Of a stretch of DNA of 64,000 bases, positions 37,317-49,430 are shown in pieces. Source of the stretch: Mesorhabditis belari (Eukaryota > Nematoda > Chromadorea > Rhabditida > Rhabditidae). Location: contig CAUEEP010000731.1 in assembly GCA_958450365.1 (NCBI GenBank), positions 2,666,501-2,730,500 of the forward strand. The letters are read 5' to 3'. The notes below the pieces were generated by a model that was not told where the DNA came from, made no database searches, and saw only the letters and a list, made by a program, of their open reading frames with translations. The position numbers and the translations under genes are program-made. Position 1 is the stretch's first letter, and each line of letters starts with the position of its first letter.

Positions 37317-40197
37317 ATGCTCCGAAAGTTCGTGTCAACACTGGGCCCATTGCGAGAAACGACAGGAAAACGATTTTTTGAGGTTTTTCTTTTTGATGCT
37401 TATTTGAAAATGATTGCGCAAGCTTTGCAAAAATAACCTTAAACTATAATTATCAATTTAATCGTAAAAATTTGTATCCTGATCTTGTGAACTGTTGCAA
37501 ACTCCTTAGGAGTGCAAAAGTTTGATTAAAAACTTTGAAAAGGATATAGTTCACAAATTGCCTGCAATTAGATTTATTCAATAACTTGCTAACATCATTG
37601 AAATTTCGTTTTTAGATCTACCGACACGAGCACACAACAACATCAACTCCATCAACTTCTTCAACTTCTTCAACTTCTTCAACACATCCATCCACCCTTC
37701 CAACCATCCCAACGACGGAAGAAGAGCATTTACAGCAAAGAGTACGTTTGTTTTGAGTTGATACAAAGATTTAAAGGAAAAAGCTAATCAATTCACAAAG
37801 TGACCCTTATGAATTGCTTTAGCAATCTTGAAAATTAATTTTCTAATTAATTTTTTATAAGTCTTGTGATCTAATCGATCAATTCTTTATCACAAAGCCA
37901 TTAAATTCTTTTGACACTTTGTAAAGGGTCTTTTTCTAGCAAAAGCTCACACAAACCTGAAAATCATCTTTTATTATCTAGTGTTTTTATCTTTCAAGTT
38001 ATTTGATTTGAAATTTGCATGTATTTTAAATTTAGGACGATCAACACTCGACAACAACTCAAAGGCCTTCTTCCGATTTCTACGATGTTCAACCATCTAC
38101 TTCCCAAAGACGTGACGAAATTGCACAGCGGGAGCACCTAAAGAAAAAGCTCGGCGTGTCGCAGTTTCGAAAAATTCTCTACACACCCGAGGAATTGGCC
38201 AAGTAAGCGTTTTTAAAGCTGGGTGGAAAATTTGGAAAAGAAGAATGAACTTGTTATTGAGTAAAAAGTTTAGACTTACATTTTGACATTATAAATTCTG
38301 AGGGCAGGCTTTAAAAGTTGTAAAAGGATTTGACAAGTGGCAAAAAAATTAAAAAAATGCTGAGTAAATCTAGCCTTACTATCAAACAAGTTGCAAAACT
38401 TTGATTTTATTATTTTCTTTTCAGATTTGACCTATCAAAGCCTCCGTCACGTGAAAATCCGCATCCATTCACTGCTGATCATCTCCCGCCGACTTATTCA
38501 AGAGCTCTAGCGCCACATGTCAATGGATCTGTGGCATTGCAAACACTAGTCGAATTCGGAGTCGATCTTTTCGAGGTACGTTTATTGTTCTGGATAGCTT
38601 TTCTAACTTTCTTTGTTAGAAACTAACGTATTTTAAGTCTGAAATCTAACAAAGAGAAGGGCAAAGGGGTTCTTTCTCTTGAAATATTGCAATCACGACA
38701 TCAGAGTTCAATTATTTTACGACCAGAGAAACAGCTGTTGCATGGCAATAATGAAAAAGTCGAATTTGACAAGGAATTGAACTTTTAACTTTGAGTTTTT
38801 GGTTGCAACACTTTATAAAATTATTGTATTTTAGGTTGACACAAAAAACCCGAGCTTGGGGCGACATTTGGTGCGACTCGATTTGGATAGAGATTTGAAG
38901 CCGCGTCTGCAATGGATCGTCAACGAGATCGGCTTGGATGTGAACGATTTGGGCACGTATTTGACGAGGAATCCATTCTTTTTAATACAGGTTAGCTTTT
39001 TAAATATTGCAAATTGTTGGCTTGGCGATTTATTTGAATGTTTGAATATTTGAATATTACCTTATTTTGTTTTAAACTTCAACTTTAGGATCTAGACGAT
39101 ATGAAAGCTCGCGTGAACTACTTGGAGATGAAAAAGTTCAAGAAGAGACAGATTAGCAAGGTATGGCTTGGTTTTTGAATTAAAAGCGTTAAGATCTTTA
39201 GATTATAAACGAATGTCGTTATTGGATCAACGTTGATGTGAAGACGCTAGATGAACGACTTGGTTGGATGCAAAAGGAATTTCGGCTCACAGGTGACGAG
39301 GTTGGTTTATGGATTTTAACAATCAGGTGTTGTAAATAGTGTGATTTAGCTTTTTAACATTGCTTATTAAATTTTAAACACTGTAAATTAGCTTTTTAAA
39401 TTTAAATTACCTGAAGTGCTTGATATTTGAACTAGCAAACTTTTATTAGATTACTAGATTTTATTCACTCTACAAATGGAATCTTTAGATGCGAGCGCTG
39501 ATCACAAAAGAACCACGGGTTATTCAATTTGGCATCGGCGCGCTGGAAAGAATGTCGAAGCTCTTCAAGAAGGAATTAAAATTTCATCCAAAACAGGCAA
39601 AGAAGATTTTGCTGAAGGTGGGTCTTTGCAAATTTAAAAAAAAAATTTCTTCAGGATCCCCGTGTCTACATGTTGAATCCGAAAATCTTGATTGAGACGT
39701 TCATCTACGTGAGTCGAGTGATGAGACTCTCGAATGAAACGATCACCGAGTATCCGCTTATTTTAAGGCTTGTTAAAGCTATCTCAAAGTTTTATTTCAC
39801 ATTTTTTAGGTGTCATTTGAGTGCAATTCGGAGCCGACACGAATTTCTGAAGAAACTCGGACGAGCCTCGTACGGACAAATCGAAGAGAATCCCGAAGTG
39901 GACGAGTCGGCAACGATTCTGGAGGGATCAAAGGGTATGTATCTTCTAGATGTTATTAAAAAGCTTTTTAAAAATAGCCAAGCATTGGGGGAAAGGCTTT
40001 TTAGGTTATACATTGAACAAATTAACTAAAATTTAACTTTCATCCTATAACTTTCTTATTTAGCCCCATCTACTAGCAAGGACATTGTGCCGGTCGTGGA
40101 TCTGCTCGATTTTCTCTCACCGTCTGATCGAATTTTCGCAAATCGAGCCGCCAACACCTACCTCGTGATCTACGATGAATTTCTGAGACGTCATTAG
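37317..40197 (+). CDS. MTERF3: MTERF3-like mitochondrial transcription/translation factor
   Basis: mTERF family protein, expected in the mitochondrial matrix where MTERF3 acts in rRNA/ribosome assembly and repression of mtDNA transcription. Eleven exons: 37317-37382, 37616-37741, 38036-38202, 38425-38575, 38835-38990, 39089-39160, 39202-39300, 39489-39617, 39655-39767, 39810-39934, 40064-40197; 445 residues. Basic targeting start MLRKFVSTLGPLRETTGKRF, a Ser/Thr-rich spacer, then mTERF helical repeats from about residue 170: RLDLDRDLKPRLQWIVNEIG, LTRNPFFLIQDLDDMKARVN, ERLGWMQKEFRLTGDEMRAL, and FLKKLGRASYGQ near the C-terminus. The intron after 39767 appears to use a GC donor. AATAAA lies at 40301-40306. 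Confidence 0.94.
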
Positions 40198-40300
40198 CAT
40201 TGGATTATTATTGTTAAGTTGTTATTTTTTTTGTTGATTCTATTTTTGTTTTTAGTCTTTAGTCAGGTGCTAGCTTTAAAATTGTTGTGCTTTTTTCGCG

Positions 40301-40306
40301 AATAAA
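40301..40306 (+). promoter_or_regulatory. Poly(A) signal of the MTERF3 gene
   Basis: AATAAA 104 bases past the stop codon and about 100 bases before the first exon of the aldehyde dehydrogenase gene, which begins right after a GCTTTTAG acceptor. The spacing would also fit an operon. Confidence 0.6.
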
Positions 40307-40406
40307 TTCCTTGTTTTTCCGAATCTTGATTTGAAATCATTGGAGGTCCGTTATTTTCTTTAACTGAGGCACAAAGACTAAAATTTTTAACAAAGATTGC
40401 TTTTAG

Positions 40407-43400
40407 ATGCGATTACTCCAGTCAAATCTGTTGAAAGGTGAGATTTTGTCACTTTTAAAAACAAACTGTGTAAAAATGGTGTAAGATATTGAAATGTTTG
40501 CTAAAAAGTATGAAAAACCCGAGCTGATACTGGGATGTTTGGCGTTAAAGTGTAAATTTTAGCCCCTCGTCTCCTTTTCGCCTCAAATTCGTCATTTTCA
40601 ACGTCACTTCTCCCAAAAGGGGGTCTTTCCTATGTAAACGGTAAATTTTAAGGTATCTAATAAAAATTTGATACCATTTTTTGCAACAATTTACGGTAAT
40701 CTGTCGATAAAGTTTAGTGCAAAATAGAAAATTACAGTAGAACTATCGATAAGCAGTCTAAAACAAAAATACCATCAATACAGCAAAATGCTCTTTGAAA
40801 TTGGCTTGGAAATGTGCTTTTCTTTGCACAATTTTAGACATTCTTTCGAGAAATGAAATTCTTTCCTTTCCATTTGAAAATTCGAAAAGTAGAATTTTAA
40901 AAAAATCGCATCTTTGGGCTAATTTCTCTAATTAGTTTGGTGTTGCTCATTGTGGGAAATCAAAATTGTCACCACTTTCACACATTGGTCTTTTTCTTAT
41001 CTCTTTTGCCCAAAAATCGCATCATTTGATATAGTATCTTTGAACTGTTAAATCAAATAAAAAACAACTTTTAAATTCAGATTTTGATTCAAACTATTAA
41101 AACTTTTAAAATTCACGACATTTCCGACTAGTCAACCATTGCTCATTTCGAGAAATTCCGGAAATAAAAACGTCAAAAATTTATTTTCGTCTCTTGGTTA
41201 GTTCAAGGACATTTGCACTCTTGTTGTCTCTTTTCGGCGCGCTTTTCCGATTTTATTGCAAAAATTTTGAAAATTCTGGCAAAATGGCAGTAAGTTGCCG
41301 ATTTGGAGATTATTTTGATAATTTTTTTTGCATAAAATTTCTATATTTTTTATTCAATAGTTTGTTCTTATCCGGATTTTCACTTTTAGCCAAAACATGG
41401 CCAATTTCGAGTCGGTACTTCCACAGGGAGCACTTTGCTATATTGATGGTAAATAAATTTTGAAAAGTTTTACAATAAAATAAATGTTAAGCAATTAATA
41501 TCCTAAAAAAATCTATGCTTTTACGCCAATCTTCTCTTTAGGTAAATGGGTATCGGCGAAATCGGGTGCCACATTCGAGGTGAGGAATCCCTACTCGACC
41601 GAATTGCTTTTCAACACGCCCGATTGTGGGCTGGATGATGCGAAAAATGTAAGAGTTTTAAAGTTAAAGCCAAATAAAATAAAGTAGAGCGCTTGAAAAT
41701 TCGAAGCTCAAAAACCGTTCAAACTAGCTTTTGAAACGTGAAATCCTTCATCAGTGTGATTGTTAGAGAGATTTGCTCGCATTTGAAAAATTTATATAGT
41801 AAAGGAAATTTTTGAAAAAGCTACGTTTACTGACAACTTTTGAGTTAACTCACTTATCAAATTCAACCTTTTAGGCAGTGCAAGCGGCTCGAAATGCTTT
41901 TGAGAAATGGTCACTTGAGACGACGCCAAAGCAACGATCGGTGATCCTGCAGAAATGGTACTTTTTAAGCATTAAGTTTCGTATTATATCTTGTAAGTCA
42001 TGTTAGTGTGATATTGTGTTAGTGTTTGTGTGTTAGTGTGGTGTGCTTATAACCATGTTATAGATGTGAATAAAAATAAAAGTTTGTCGCTTGTTAATTA
42101 AGATATTTTCAGGTTCACGATTATGCAACAGAAAGAAGACAAATTGGCCGAGTTGCTGACGAGAGAACAGGTTCGGGTTTTGGAAAGATTCAGAGCTGAG
42201 AATGACAGAGAAATAGCACTTACTAATATATTTCTTTTTAGGGAAAACCGCTGGCCGAGGCACGTGGCGAGATCCAATATTCGGCTTCGTTTTTCGAGTG
42301 GTACGCCGGAGAAGCGAGGAGAATCTACGGACAGGTAGATATTCAAAATATTAAATACTTATTTCACACTTTAAATTTAGGTTGTTCAATCATCGGTGCT
42401 CAATCGGGAACACGTGCATGTGAGGGAGCCGATCGGTGTCGTCGTGCTCATCACACCGGTGCGTTAACTTTGAACTTTAGCGTGTTTCTAATGCGATTCA
42501 ACTAAATAAAAGTATTTCTAACTTAAGCTTATTTAGTGGAACTTCCCGACGGCGATGATCGCACGTAAGGCTGGTGCGGCGCTGGCGGCTGGATGTACCC
42601 TTGTGGTGAAGCCAGCGCATGAGACCCCATTGAGTGCACTGGCATTAGCACAGGTCAGTAGATGTTATATACTTTGCTTAAAGTATAGAAGCTTTGCTCA
42701 ATGTTTAGAAAAGTAACAAGTATTTTAATTGTTTCTTTTAGACAGCAGAAGAGGCCGGCCTTCCGCCCGGTGTTTTCAATGTGCTCACCACTGGGCACGA
42801 GAATTTACAGGTAATATTTATTCATTTGATTAGTCGAATATTTCATTTTAGGGAATCTCTCGTTATTTATGCGAGTCAACTGATGTGGATGCGATCTCGT
42901 TCACCGGAAGCACCGGAGTTGGGAAAGTACTGGATTTGAAAAGATTAAAAAGATTGTAAATTTCTATTTTCAGCTCTTGTTGAGTCAATCAGCTTCAACG
43001 GTGAAACGCGTGTGTTTGGAGTTGGGGGGAAACGCGCCATTCATCGTCTTCGAGAGCGCCGATTTGGAGAAAGCTGTTAAGGTGAGGAGTTTTAAAATTC
43101 TAAAGTTATTCTAAAGCCAAATTGATCGTCAAACAGAATTTTATATTAACTTATCATCAAAATTTTTAAAGATTATAAAGTCTGGCACGCCGATAGTCAC
43201 ATTTATGCAAATTTCTTCATTCCAGGGCACAATGTCGGCGAAATCACGCGGCTCTGGCCAAACCTGTGTGTCGGCGAATCGAGTCTTCGTTCATGAAAAG
43301 GTATTTCTGTTGATAGCGTTACAATTTGATGTCTAAATCCTGATCCTGAACCAAGTTGCTTTAGGTGCTGAATCAATATGTGGACAAATTACAAACCGCT

Positions 43401-44570
43401 TTGGGTCAATTGGTGACCGGCGATGGACTCGATCCAAAAACCACTCAGGGACCGCTGATCAATCAACGGGCTGTCGATAAGGTGAGTCAAATGTGTATTA
43501 TGTGTAAATTTGGTATTCTGATCCAAAAAATTCTCCAATTGCTCAAATTCAGGTGCAATCTCTTGTCAACGATGCCGTCGAGAAAGGCGCCAAAGTGGTT
43601 TTCGGAGGGAAACGCGGAAAAGCCACGTGTTATCAACCAACAATTATCACTGGTCGGTAATTAGAGTGCTTAAAAATTTTGTAACAACAGTACAAATTGC
43701 TCATTTTTCTCTTTCAGGAGTTACAAACGAGATGGAAATCGCGCAAGCGGAAATCTTTGGCCCGATTGTTGCCATTCAAACGTTGGTTTAATAGGATTTT
43801 AACGCTATAACGGCTCAATTGCTATTAAAATTAAGCTTTAAATAAATCCTAAACTCAAAAACGCAATTTTTTAGATTCACCGACGAAAAAGACGTCGTCA
43901 GCCGCGCGAATTCGACCCGTTTTGGTCTAGCAGGTGCTTTCTTGTTAGAATTATTAAGCTAAACTTTCAAATTTATAATATTTCCAAGCAAATTTTTAAA
44001 TTCAGGTTATATCTTCTCGTCGGACGCCTCGCAAATTCACCGGGTTTCACGGCGCTTGCAAGTCGGCATGCTTGGAGTCAATGAGGGTAAGGGATTTGGT
44101 ACAAATTTTTAGAACTTCATTGTGAATGGTCACGTTTTAAGGTTTAAACGGCTAAAAGACAACTTGCTTCTCTTTGAGAAGCGCGTCTTTTAAGCAATAC
44201 AACAATGACTTGAACTCTTAAAGTAGTTTAAACTTGTGATAAAAGTTAACTTTAGTATTAATTGGATAACTAAGTATCTTTTGATATATTCAAACAATAG
44301 AAGGAATTAAGCATTCATTTTTCAGGACTGATCTCTTGCTCGGAGGCGGCGTTTGGTGGTGTCAAGGAGAGTGGTTTGGGCAGAGAGGTAGAGATTTTTT
44401 TAAAGAATTGAAAAATAATGTGATAGAGATTTGAATAGGTCTTGAAAAGATTTTGCATGTGTTTTCAATTTTATAGTATCCTAATTGGATAATTTTTGTG
44501 TTTTATCCAGGGTGGCGCTCAGGGAATCGACGAGTTCACACAATGGAAATACATCTGCACTCAATACTAA
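40407..44570 (+). CDS. alh-7: Succinate-semialdehyde dehydrogenase (ALDH5A1 type)
   Basis: Oxidises succinate semialdehyde to succinate in the GABA shunt. Mitochondrial form: 40407-40437, 40563-40640, 41542-41648, 41875-41957, 42113-42170, 42242-42334, 42381-42458, 42537-42653, 42742-42810, 42852-42926, 42974-43081, 43226-43300, 43365-43481, 43553-43652, 43718-43781, 43875-43933, 44006-44086, 44326-44387, 44511-44570; 504 residues. Targeting start [24 protein letters not shown] motifs: [41 protein letters not shown] (general base Glu) and [10 protein letters not shown] (catalytic Cys), EIFGPIVAI, and [20 protein letters not shown], which is typical of SSADH. An alternative first exon is at 41390-41448. 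Confidence 0.96.
41390..41448 (+). other. Alternative first exon of SSADH (non-mitochondrial isoform)
   Basis: After a CACTTTTAG acceptor, ATG at 41397 encodes [18 protein letters not shown] and ends in phase 1 at a GTAAAT donor. It therefore splices to the common exon at 41542 exactly like exon 2 (40563-40640), which ends [13 protein letters not shown]. The two exon ends are homologous at protein and DNA level, so this is a duplicated, mutually exclusive exon. This version lacks a basic presequence. Confidence 0.8.
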
Positions 44571-46380
44571 TCAAAGAGATTTGTCATTAGATTTTGACCT
44601 TTAATTTTTCATTTTTCATTTTTGTTAGTAGATTCGATTCGATTAGATGTGTACTGTGTATTGTTTTGACAAATTTCTAGTCCAAAATCCACTTTTCACT
44701 TCAGCGACTTTGTGAGAAATCCTCTTGCCATTGGCCTTTGTTTTTCGTTTTGATCCTTTTGCCCAGAACTTCAAAGATCTTTGTGAGTTTACCCTGTAAA
44801 TTTCGATTGAAATGGTAATAAATTTTCCTACTTAATTCGATAATTGAGATATGCAATTTGCATACGAGCCCCTTTGGGGTAAATAAAGTCAAATTTTGAG
44901 GTGAAATTTTTTCCGTTTTTCATCAAATGAATGGATCACGGTAGAAACGGACTGAAGAATAGAAAATGGGAGGTACGAAGAATACCATTGAGTATTCGAA
45001 AATCCAAAAGACCTTGGATTCTAATTTTTGGCCACAATATAAATTCGAAAACGTCTTGAGACTGAATTGGGAAATTGAACCAAAGACTGGTTCAATTCTT
45101 CATTTGTTTCAATTTTGATTTTTACTTTGATTCAATTCTTCATTTAGGGCATTTTGCAAATGAAGAACTGAAGAATCTCTTTACTTTTACTATTTTATGT
45201 TTCTTTTTCATTTTATCCTCATCTTTATCCCTCTTTTTCTCCCTTTTCCCAGCTAAACGAGGAAATCGTTTGATTACAGCGTGGTGATGGAAAGATTGAT
45301 GGAAAACGGGGAGAAAAGAGATCATTTGTTGGGGGAAAGAAAGAGGAAAGGGGATTCGGAAGAGAACCAAAGTGTTCAATCAAGAGAAAAGACGATTTTC
45401 AAAAAGATTTTCATGAAAATTCTCTTTATCATTTTAATCAATTTTACGGATCTGATTTGCTACATCTGTTATCTCTCAAAAAACTCGGGTGATAATGTCT
45501 TTAAGTAGATGGCTTCTCGAGGGTTGTTTTAATTGGGGATTTTTCAGTCCAGGTCAAGTCGGGGTCAGTCTTACTTTACGAGCAGGTTATTTTTCGGCAT
45601 TCTCTTGCTATTTTCGACTAACTATAAGCCTGGAGTTTGGACTTGGAGTCTAGAGTCAGATAAATGGCAAGAGCAGGCTGAGATCGATTCAATCTAGACT
45701 AGGAGAGGATAGAATCGGATAAGATTGGGTTATGGGCAAGGTTTGAAGTCCGAGCCAATTTCCTAACAGGTTTCCGGTTCAGTTTAGCATATGATATGCC
45801 GTATATCTTTGTTTTGAAATTGAGTTATTGAGTCAAAGGTGGATTTGATTCAAAAAATGGCTCTGGCTCTGCCAAGTGCAATAGATTCTGGCTTCTTCGA
45901 GGTTCTTCATTTTTCAAAGCTTCCAAAGTTGTTTTGCTTAATCGAAATCTAAGATCTATAAATGATTTTAGATTTTTTAAAGATTACCGATGTTTTTATA
46001 TTTTCTCGATATCACAGTGATATCTCGAAACGTTTATGCCTTGCCTCTTTCTTCGGCAAAAACAAATTGTGTTTCGCAAAAAAAAGGAAAATTTACTTGT
46101 TTGGGGGGGCACGGATGGGTGAAAATTGGGTTTTGCTCGAGAATTTCTCTCTTTCTCAAAATATCATTTTTGTTCATTTCAAAGTTCGCTTCACTTTCAG
46201 GTTTACAATTTCCCATTCATTGGATGAATCGAGGCCTTTTTGAGCCAATCTGTTCCGGCACGGGCACACAAAACAAAATGTGAGTTTTTTTGGGGGAAAA
46301 TCTGGCTTAATTACCCAAATTTGATTTTTTTGAGCTCAATTTTGTAAACCTCTAAACCTCTTCGATACCGCTAGCGTACT
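44571..46380. other. Intergenic region, no supported gene
   Basis: A/T-rich spacer after the SSADH gene. An ATG-started open stretch at 45284-45508 ends in a hydrophobic segment (FMKILFIILINFTDLICYIC) but has no splice or family support. Nothing else convincing to 46380. Confidence 0.4.
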
Positions 46381-46511
46381 GAATTCTTACTTTTTTTGAA
46401 AACAGAAACGTTGATTTGAGAAAAATGAAGGCTTTCAATGGGTTAGAAGGGGTGCGTTTACAGAAATTGAACACAAAGTGCACAAGAACAGTTTGTCAGC
46501 TTTTTCATTAT

Positions 46512-46640
46512 GAGAGAGCTAACTATTCAGCCATAGCTATTCAGCCATAGCTATTCAGCCATAGCTATTCAGCCATAGCTATTCAGCAATAGCTATTCAG
46601 CCATAGCTATTCAGCAATAGCTATTCAGCAATAGCTATTC
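46512..46640. repeat. Minisatellite, 15-base unit CTATTCAGCCATAG
   Basis: About eight head-to-tail copies of a 14-15 base unit (AGCTATTCAGC(C/A)AT), variants differing at one position. Confidence 0.9.
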
Positions 46641-47354
46641 AAGAAATCGATGACTAAAGCCAAGCTAAAACGCCAAGCCAAGTCAACTTAATAGCTTTTC
46701 TCATAAAGAAGATTTGGGTAACTAAACCATTGAGCCAAGTTGAGTAGCTGAACCGAGCTTTCGAGAGCATTTTCCCACGTTCTCAAAACGCCAAAAGCAA
46801 TTTGTTTCCAATCGTTTCCTTTCTTTTTCCTCAGCAATACTTTGATCGAGTGGTGATCAGTTTTTTGGAGAAAAAAAGCTCCTTTTCACTTTCTAACTTC
46901 ACCCAAGCATTCTTTGTAATCTTTTACCTGAACAAATTTGATGATAAACTCTTTCGTTCAACTTCAAACGGTGGCTGGGTGAGTGCAATGAATGAATTGA
47001 TTTCAAAGCTGCATTGGTTTAGCCTTTCTATTCAAAATTGAAGTTTTTGTGCTTCGAAAAATGCGTAATAGCTGTTTATAGCTGTTTATGGGATGAACTC
47101 CTCAGCGTTACTAGACGTGCACTTTCTAGCGCACCAGAAGGGGGTAATTTCGAGGGCATAAAGTACACGTGGAGGTGAGGTAGATTTAAATGAACCCTAG
47201 AGTCTAGAAGTCAGGTCCAAGCAAGAAAAGGTCAGAGATTGAGGCAAGGTAAGAAAAGGTTCCGCTGCTTGCCTTGCTTTACTTTTTGGAAAAGCCCTGT
47301 TCTTGACCATCAGCAAATCCAAGCCAGGATTCTTTTTTTGTTCTTAGCCTTGCG

Positions 47355-47745
47355 TAGAACTCTGACTATGACTATGACTTGCAAAGAACTCTGACTATGA
47401 CTATGACTAGAACGTAGGACTCTGACTATGACTATGACTAGAACGTAGAACTCTGACTATGACTATGACTAGAACGTAGGACTCTGACTATGACTATGAC
47501 TAGAACGTAGAACTCTGACTATGACTATGACTAGAACGTAGGACTCTGACTATGACTATGACTAGAACGTAGGACTCTGACTATGACTATGACTAGAACG
47601 TAGGACTCTGACTATGACTATGACTAGAACGTAGGACTCTGACTATGACTATGACTAGAACGTAGAACTCTGACTATGACTATGACTAGAACGTAGGACT
47701 CTGACTATGACTATGACTTGCGTAGGACTCTGATTATGACTATGA
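47355..47745. repeat. Minisatellite, 31-base unit
   Basis: About twelve copies of GACTCTGACTATGACTATG-ACTAGAACGTAG (31 bases), alternating GTAGGA and GTAGAA at one position in a partly regular order, with degenerate copies at both ends. Each unit contains three shorter GACTATGACTAT repeats, so the array has two levels. Confidence 0.92.
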
Positions 47746-48564
47746 AATGACTATGACTCTACTGTCCTCAAAGCCAAATTTGTGTACTTTTGCAAAGAAC
47801 ATCACCAATTATATGATAATATTTCTCAAAGCGATACTTTGCGGATTTGTTGGTCACAAATCTTTTCGTACAACGTCACAATGCAATGTTTTCGAAAGGG
47901 ATTATCCGATGGAAGAATTCTTTCTTTTTTTTGATGACTTTTCCTCAAATATTGATGAATTTCAAATCAAAAAGAGTTTATAAAATTTTTTTGAAATTTT
48001 TTGCATAATTTTGATGTTTTTAAAATGAAAATCTTTTGTTATCTATAAAATTAAATGGAAAATTTACAATCAATTGAATTAGATCGAAAGTATATAGATA
48101 AGATTGGCTTTTTTTTTTTTGTTTATCTTCACGACTCACTCGTCAGTTCTTAACGCTAATTTATGCGTTTTTGGCTTTTCGAGTACCCGAAAAAGTCTTC
48201 TTTTTTTAACGGAAAATTCTCTTAAAAGTAAAAAAAATATTCCATTATTTTTTTTACTCAATTTCCTTTCTTGGTGTACTTTATGCTCTCAAATTTATAA
48301 ACGCATTTCATCTGGTGCACTCTGCTCTCTGTTTTTCTCTCTGTTTCCACGAAAAAAACCAAGTCATTTCCGTAGGGGAAATCAAAGAAAATCAGTGCAC
48401 CAGAAGGGTTGTGCTTGCAAGATTTAAAAGAAAAACAAAACAATCACTTTCTGGAACACTTTTCCATGACATTCTTGGGAAAATCGAATAAAAGTCGGAT
48501 AAATCGGCGATGAAATAAAGATCTAATCTTTCATTCTTTAGCTTTTCATATGTTTAAGTTAAAA

Positions 48565-48885
48565 AAAAACTGATCAAAGGTTTTAAAGGTTTTAAAGGTT
48601 TAAAGGTTTAAAAGGTTTAAAGGTTTAAAAGGTTTAAAGGTTTAAAAGGTTTAAAGGTTTAAAAGGTTTAAAGGTTTAAAAGGTTTAAAGGTTTAAAAGG
48701 TTTAAAAGGTTTAAAGGTTTTAAAGGTTCTAAAGTTTAAAGGTTTAAAGGTTTAAAGGTTTAAAAGGTTTTAAAAGGTTTAAAGGTTTTAAAGGTTCTAA
48801 AGGTTTTAAAGGTTCTAAAGTTTGAAAGGTTTAAAGGTTTTAAAGGTTTTAAAGGTTTTAAGGTTTAAAGGTTTTAAACCAAAAA
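48565..48885. repeat. Minisatellite of (AAA)GGTTT(A) units
   Basis: About 320 bases of AAAGGTTTAAAAGGTTT variants, mostly a 15-base double unit. It is strongly strand-asymmetric (G on the plus strand, almost no C). It resembles but is not the nematode telomere repeat TTAGGC. Confidence 0.9.
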
Positions 48886-49430
48886 ACTAATCAAAACTAA
48901 ATCCCATACCTTGTTGTTCTTTTGAGATTCAAAAAAAAACTCAGTGAAAAGGTTAAAACTCTGAAAAGACTAAAAATGGTTGCCCAAAAGCACTTCCGGT
49001 TCGAAGCATTGATCCCAGAAACTCAAAAATTCATAAATTTCTCAAAAAATTTCTTAAAAATCGAAACTTCTGAACTTCTGCAATGCTGCACAGTAAAACC
49101 ACCGCGTATTATCGTCTAAATGAGCAATATAAAATGGATAAAGCGAAGATGATGTGCGGATGTGGCAATAATTCACCGTTCATGTTCGATTTAGTTACCC
49201 AATTCATTGAATAGCTTTTATTTATTTATTGAAAGATTATTTATTCAATAGCTATTTTAAAAAACAAATTTCCCAAGGAATTCACGTTTGAAATCATGAT
49301 AGTAATGCCGGAATTTCGTTTTTTTTTTCTTTTAACCTATCCTAATCTTAAGCTCAAAGCTTGGCTGAATATCTTTTATTTTATAAGCAATAAAACTATG
49401 TACATTTGAAATGCGAATTCTTTCAGCACA

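Noticed and set aside
45281..45508. Charged ORF ending in a hydrophobic helix, following a TTGATTACAG acceptor-like site
   Set aside because: It might be an exon of an unseen gene, but no partner exon with matching phase was found.
47355..47745. Possible CRISPR-like regular array
   Set aside because: There are no unique spacers; the units are contiguous and the organism is a eukaryote. It is a minisatellite.
48565..48885. Interstitial telomere repeat
   Set aside because: The unit is AAAGGTTT-like, not TTAGGC; simple slippage repeat is the better explanation.
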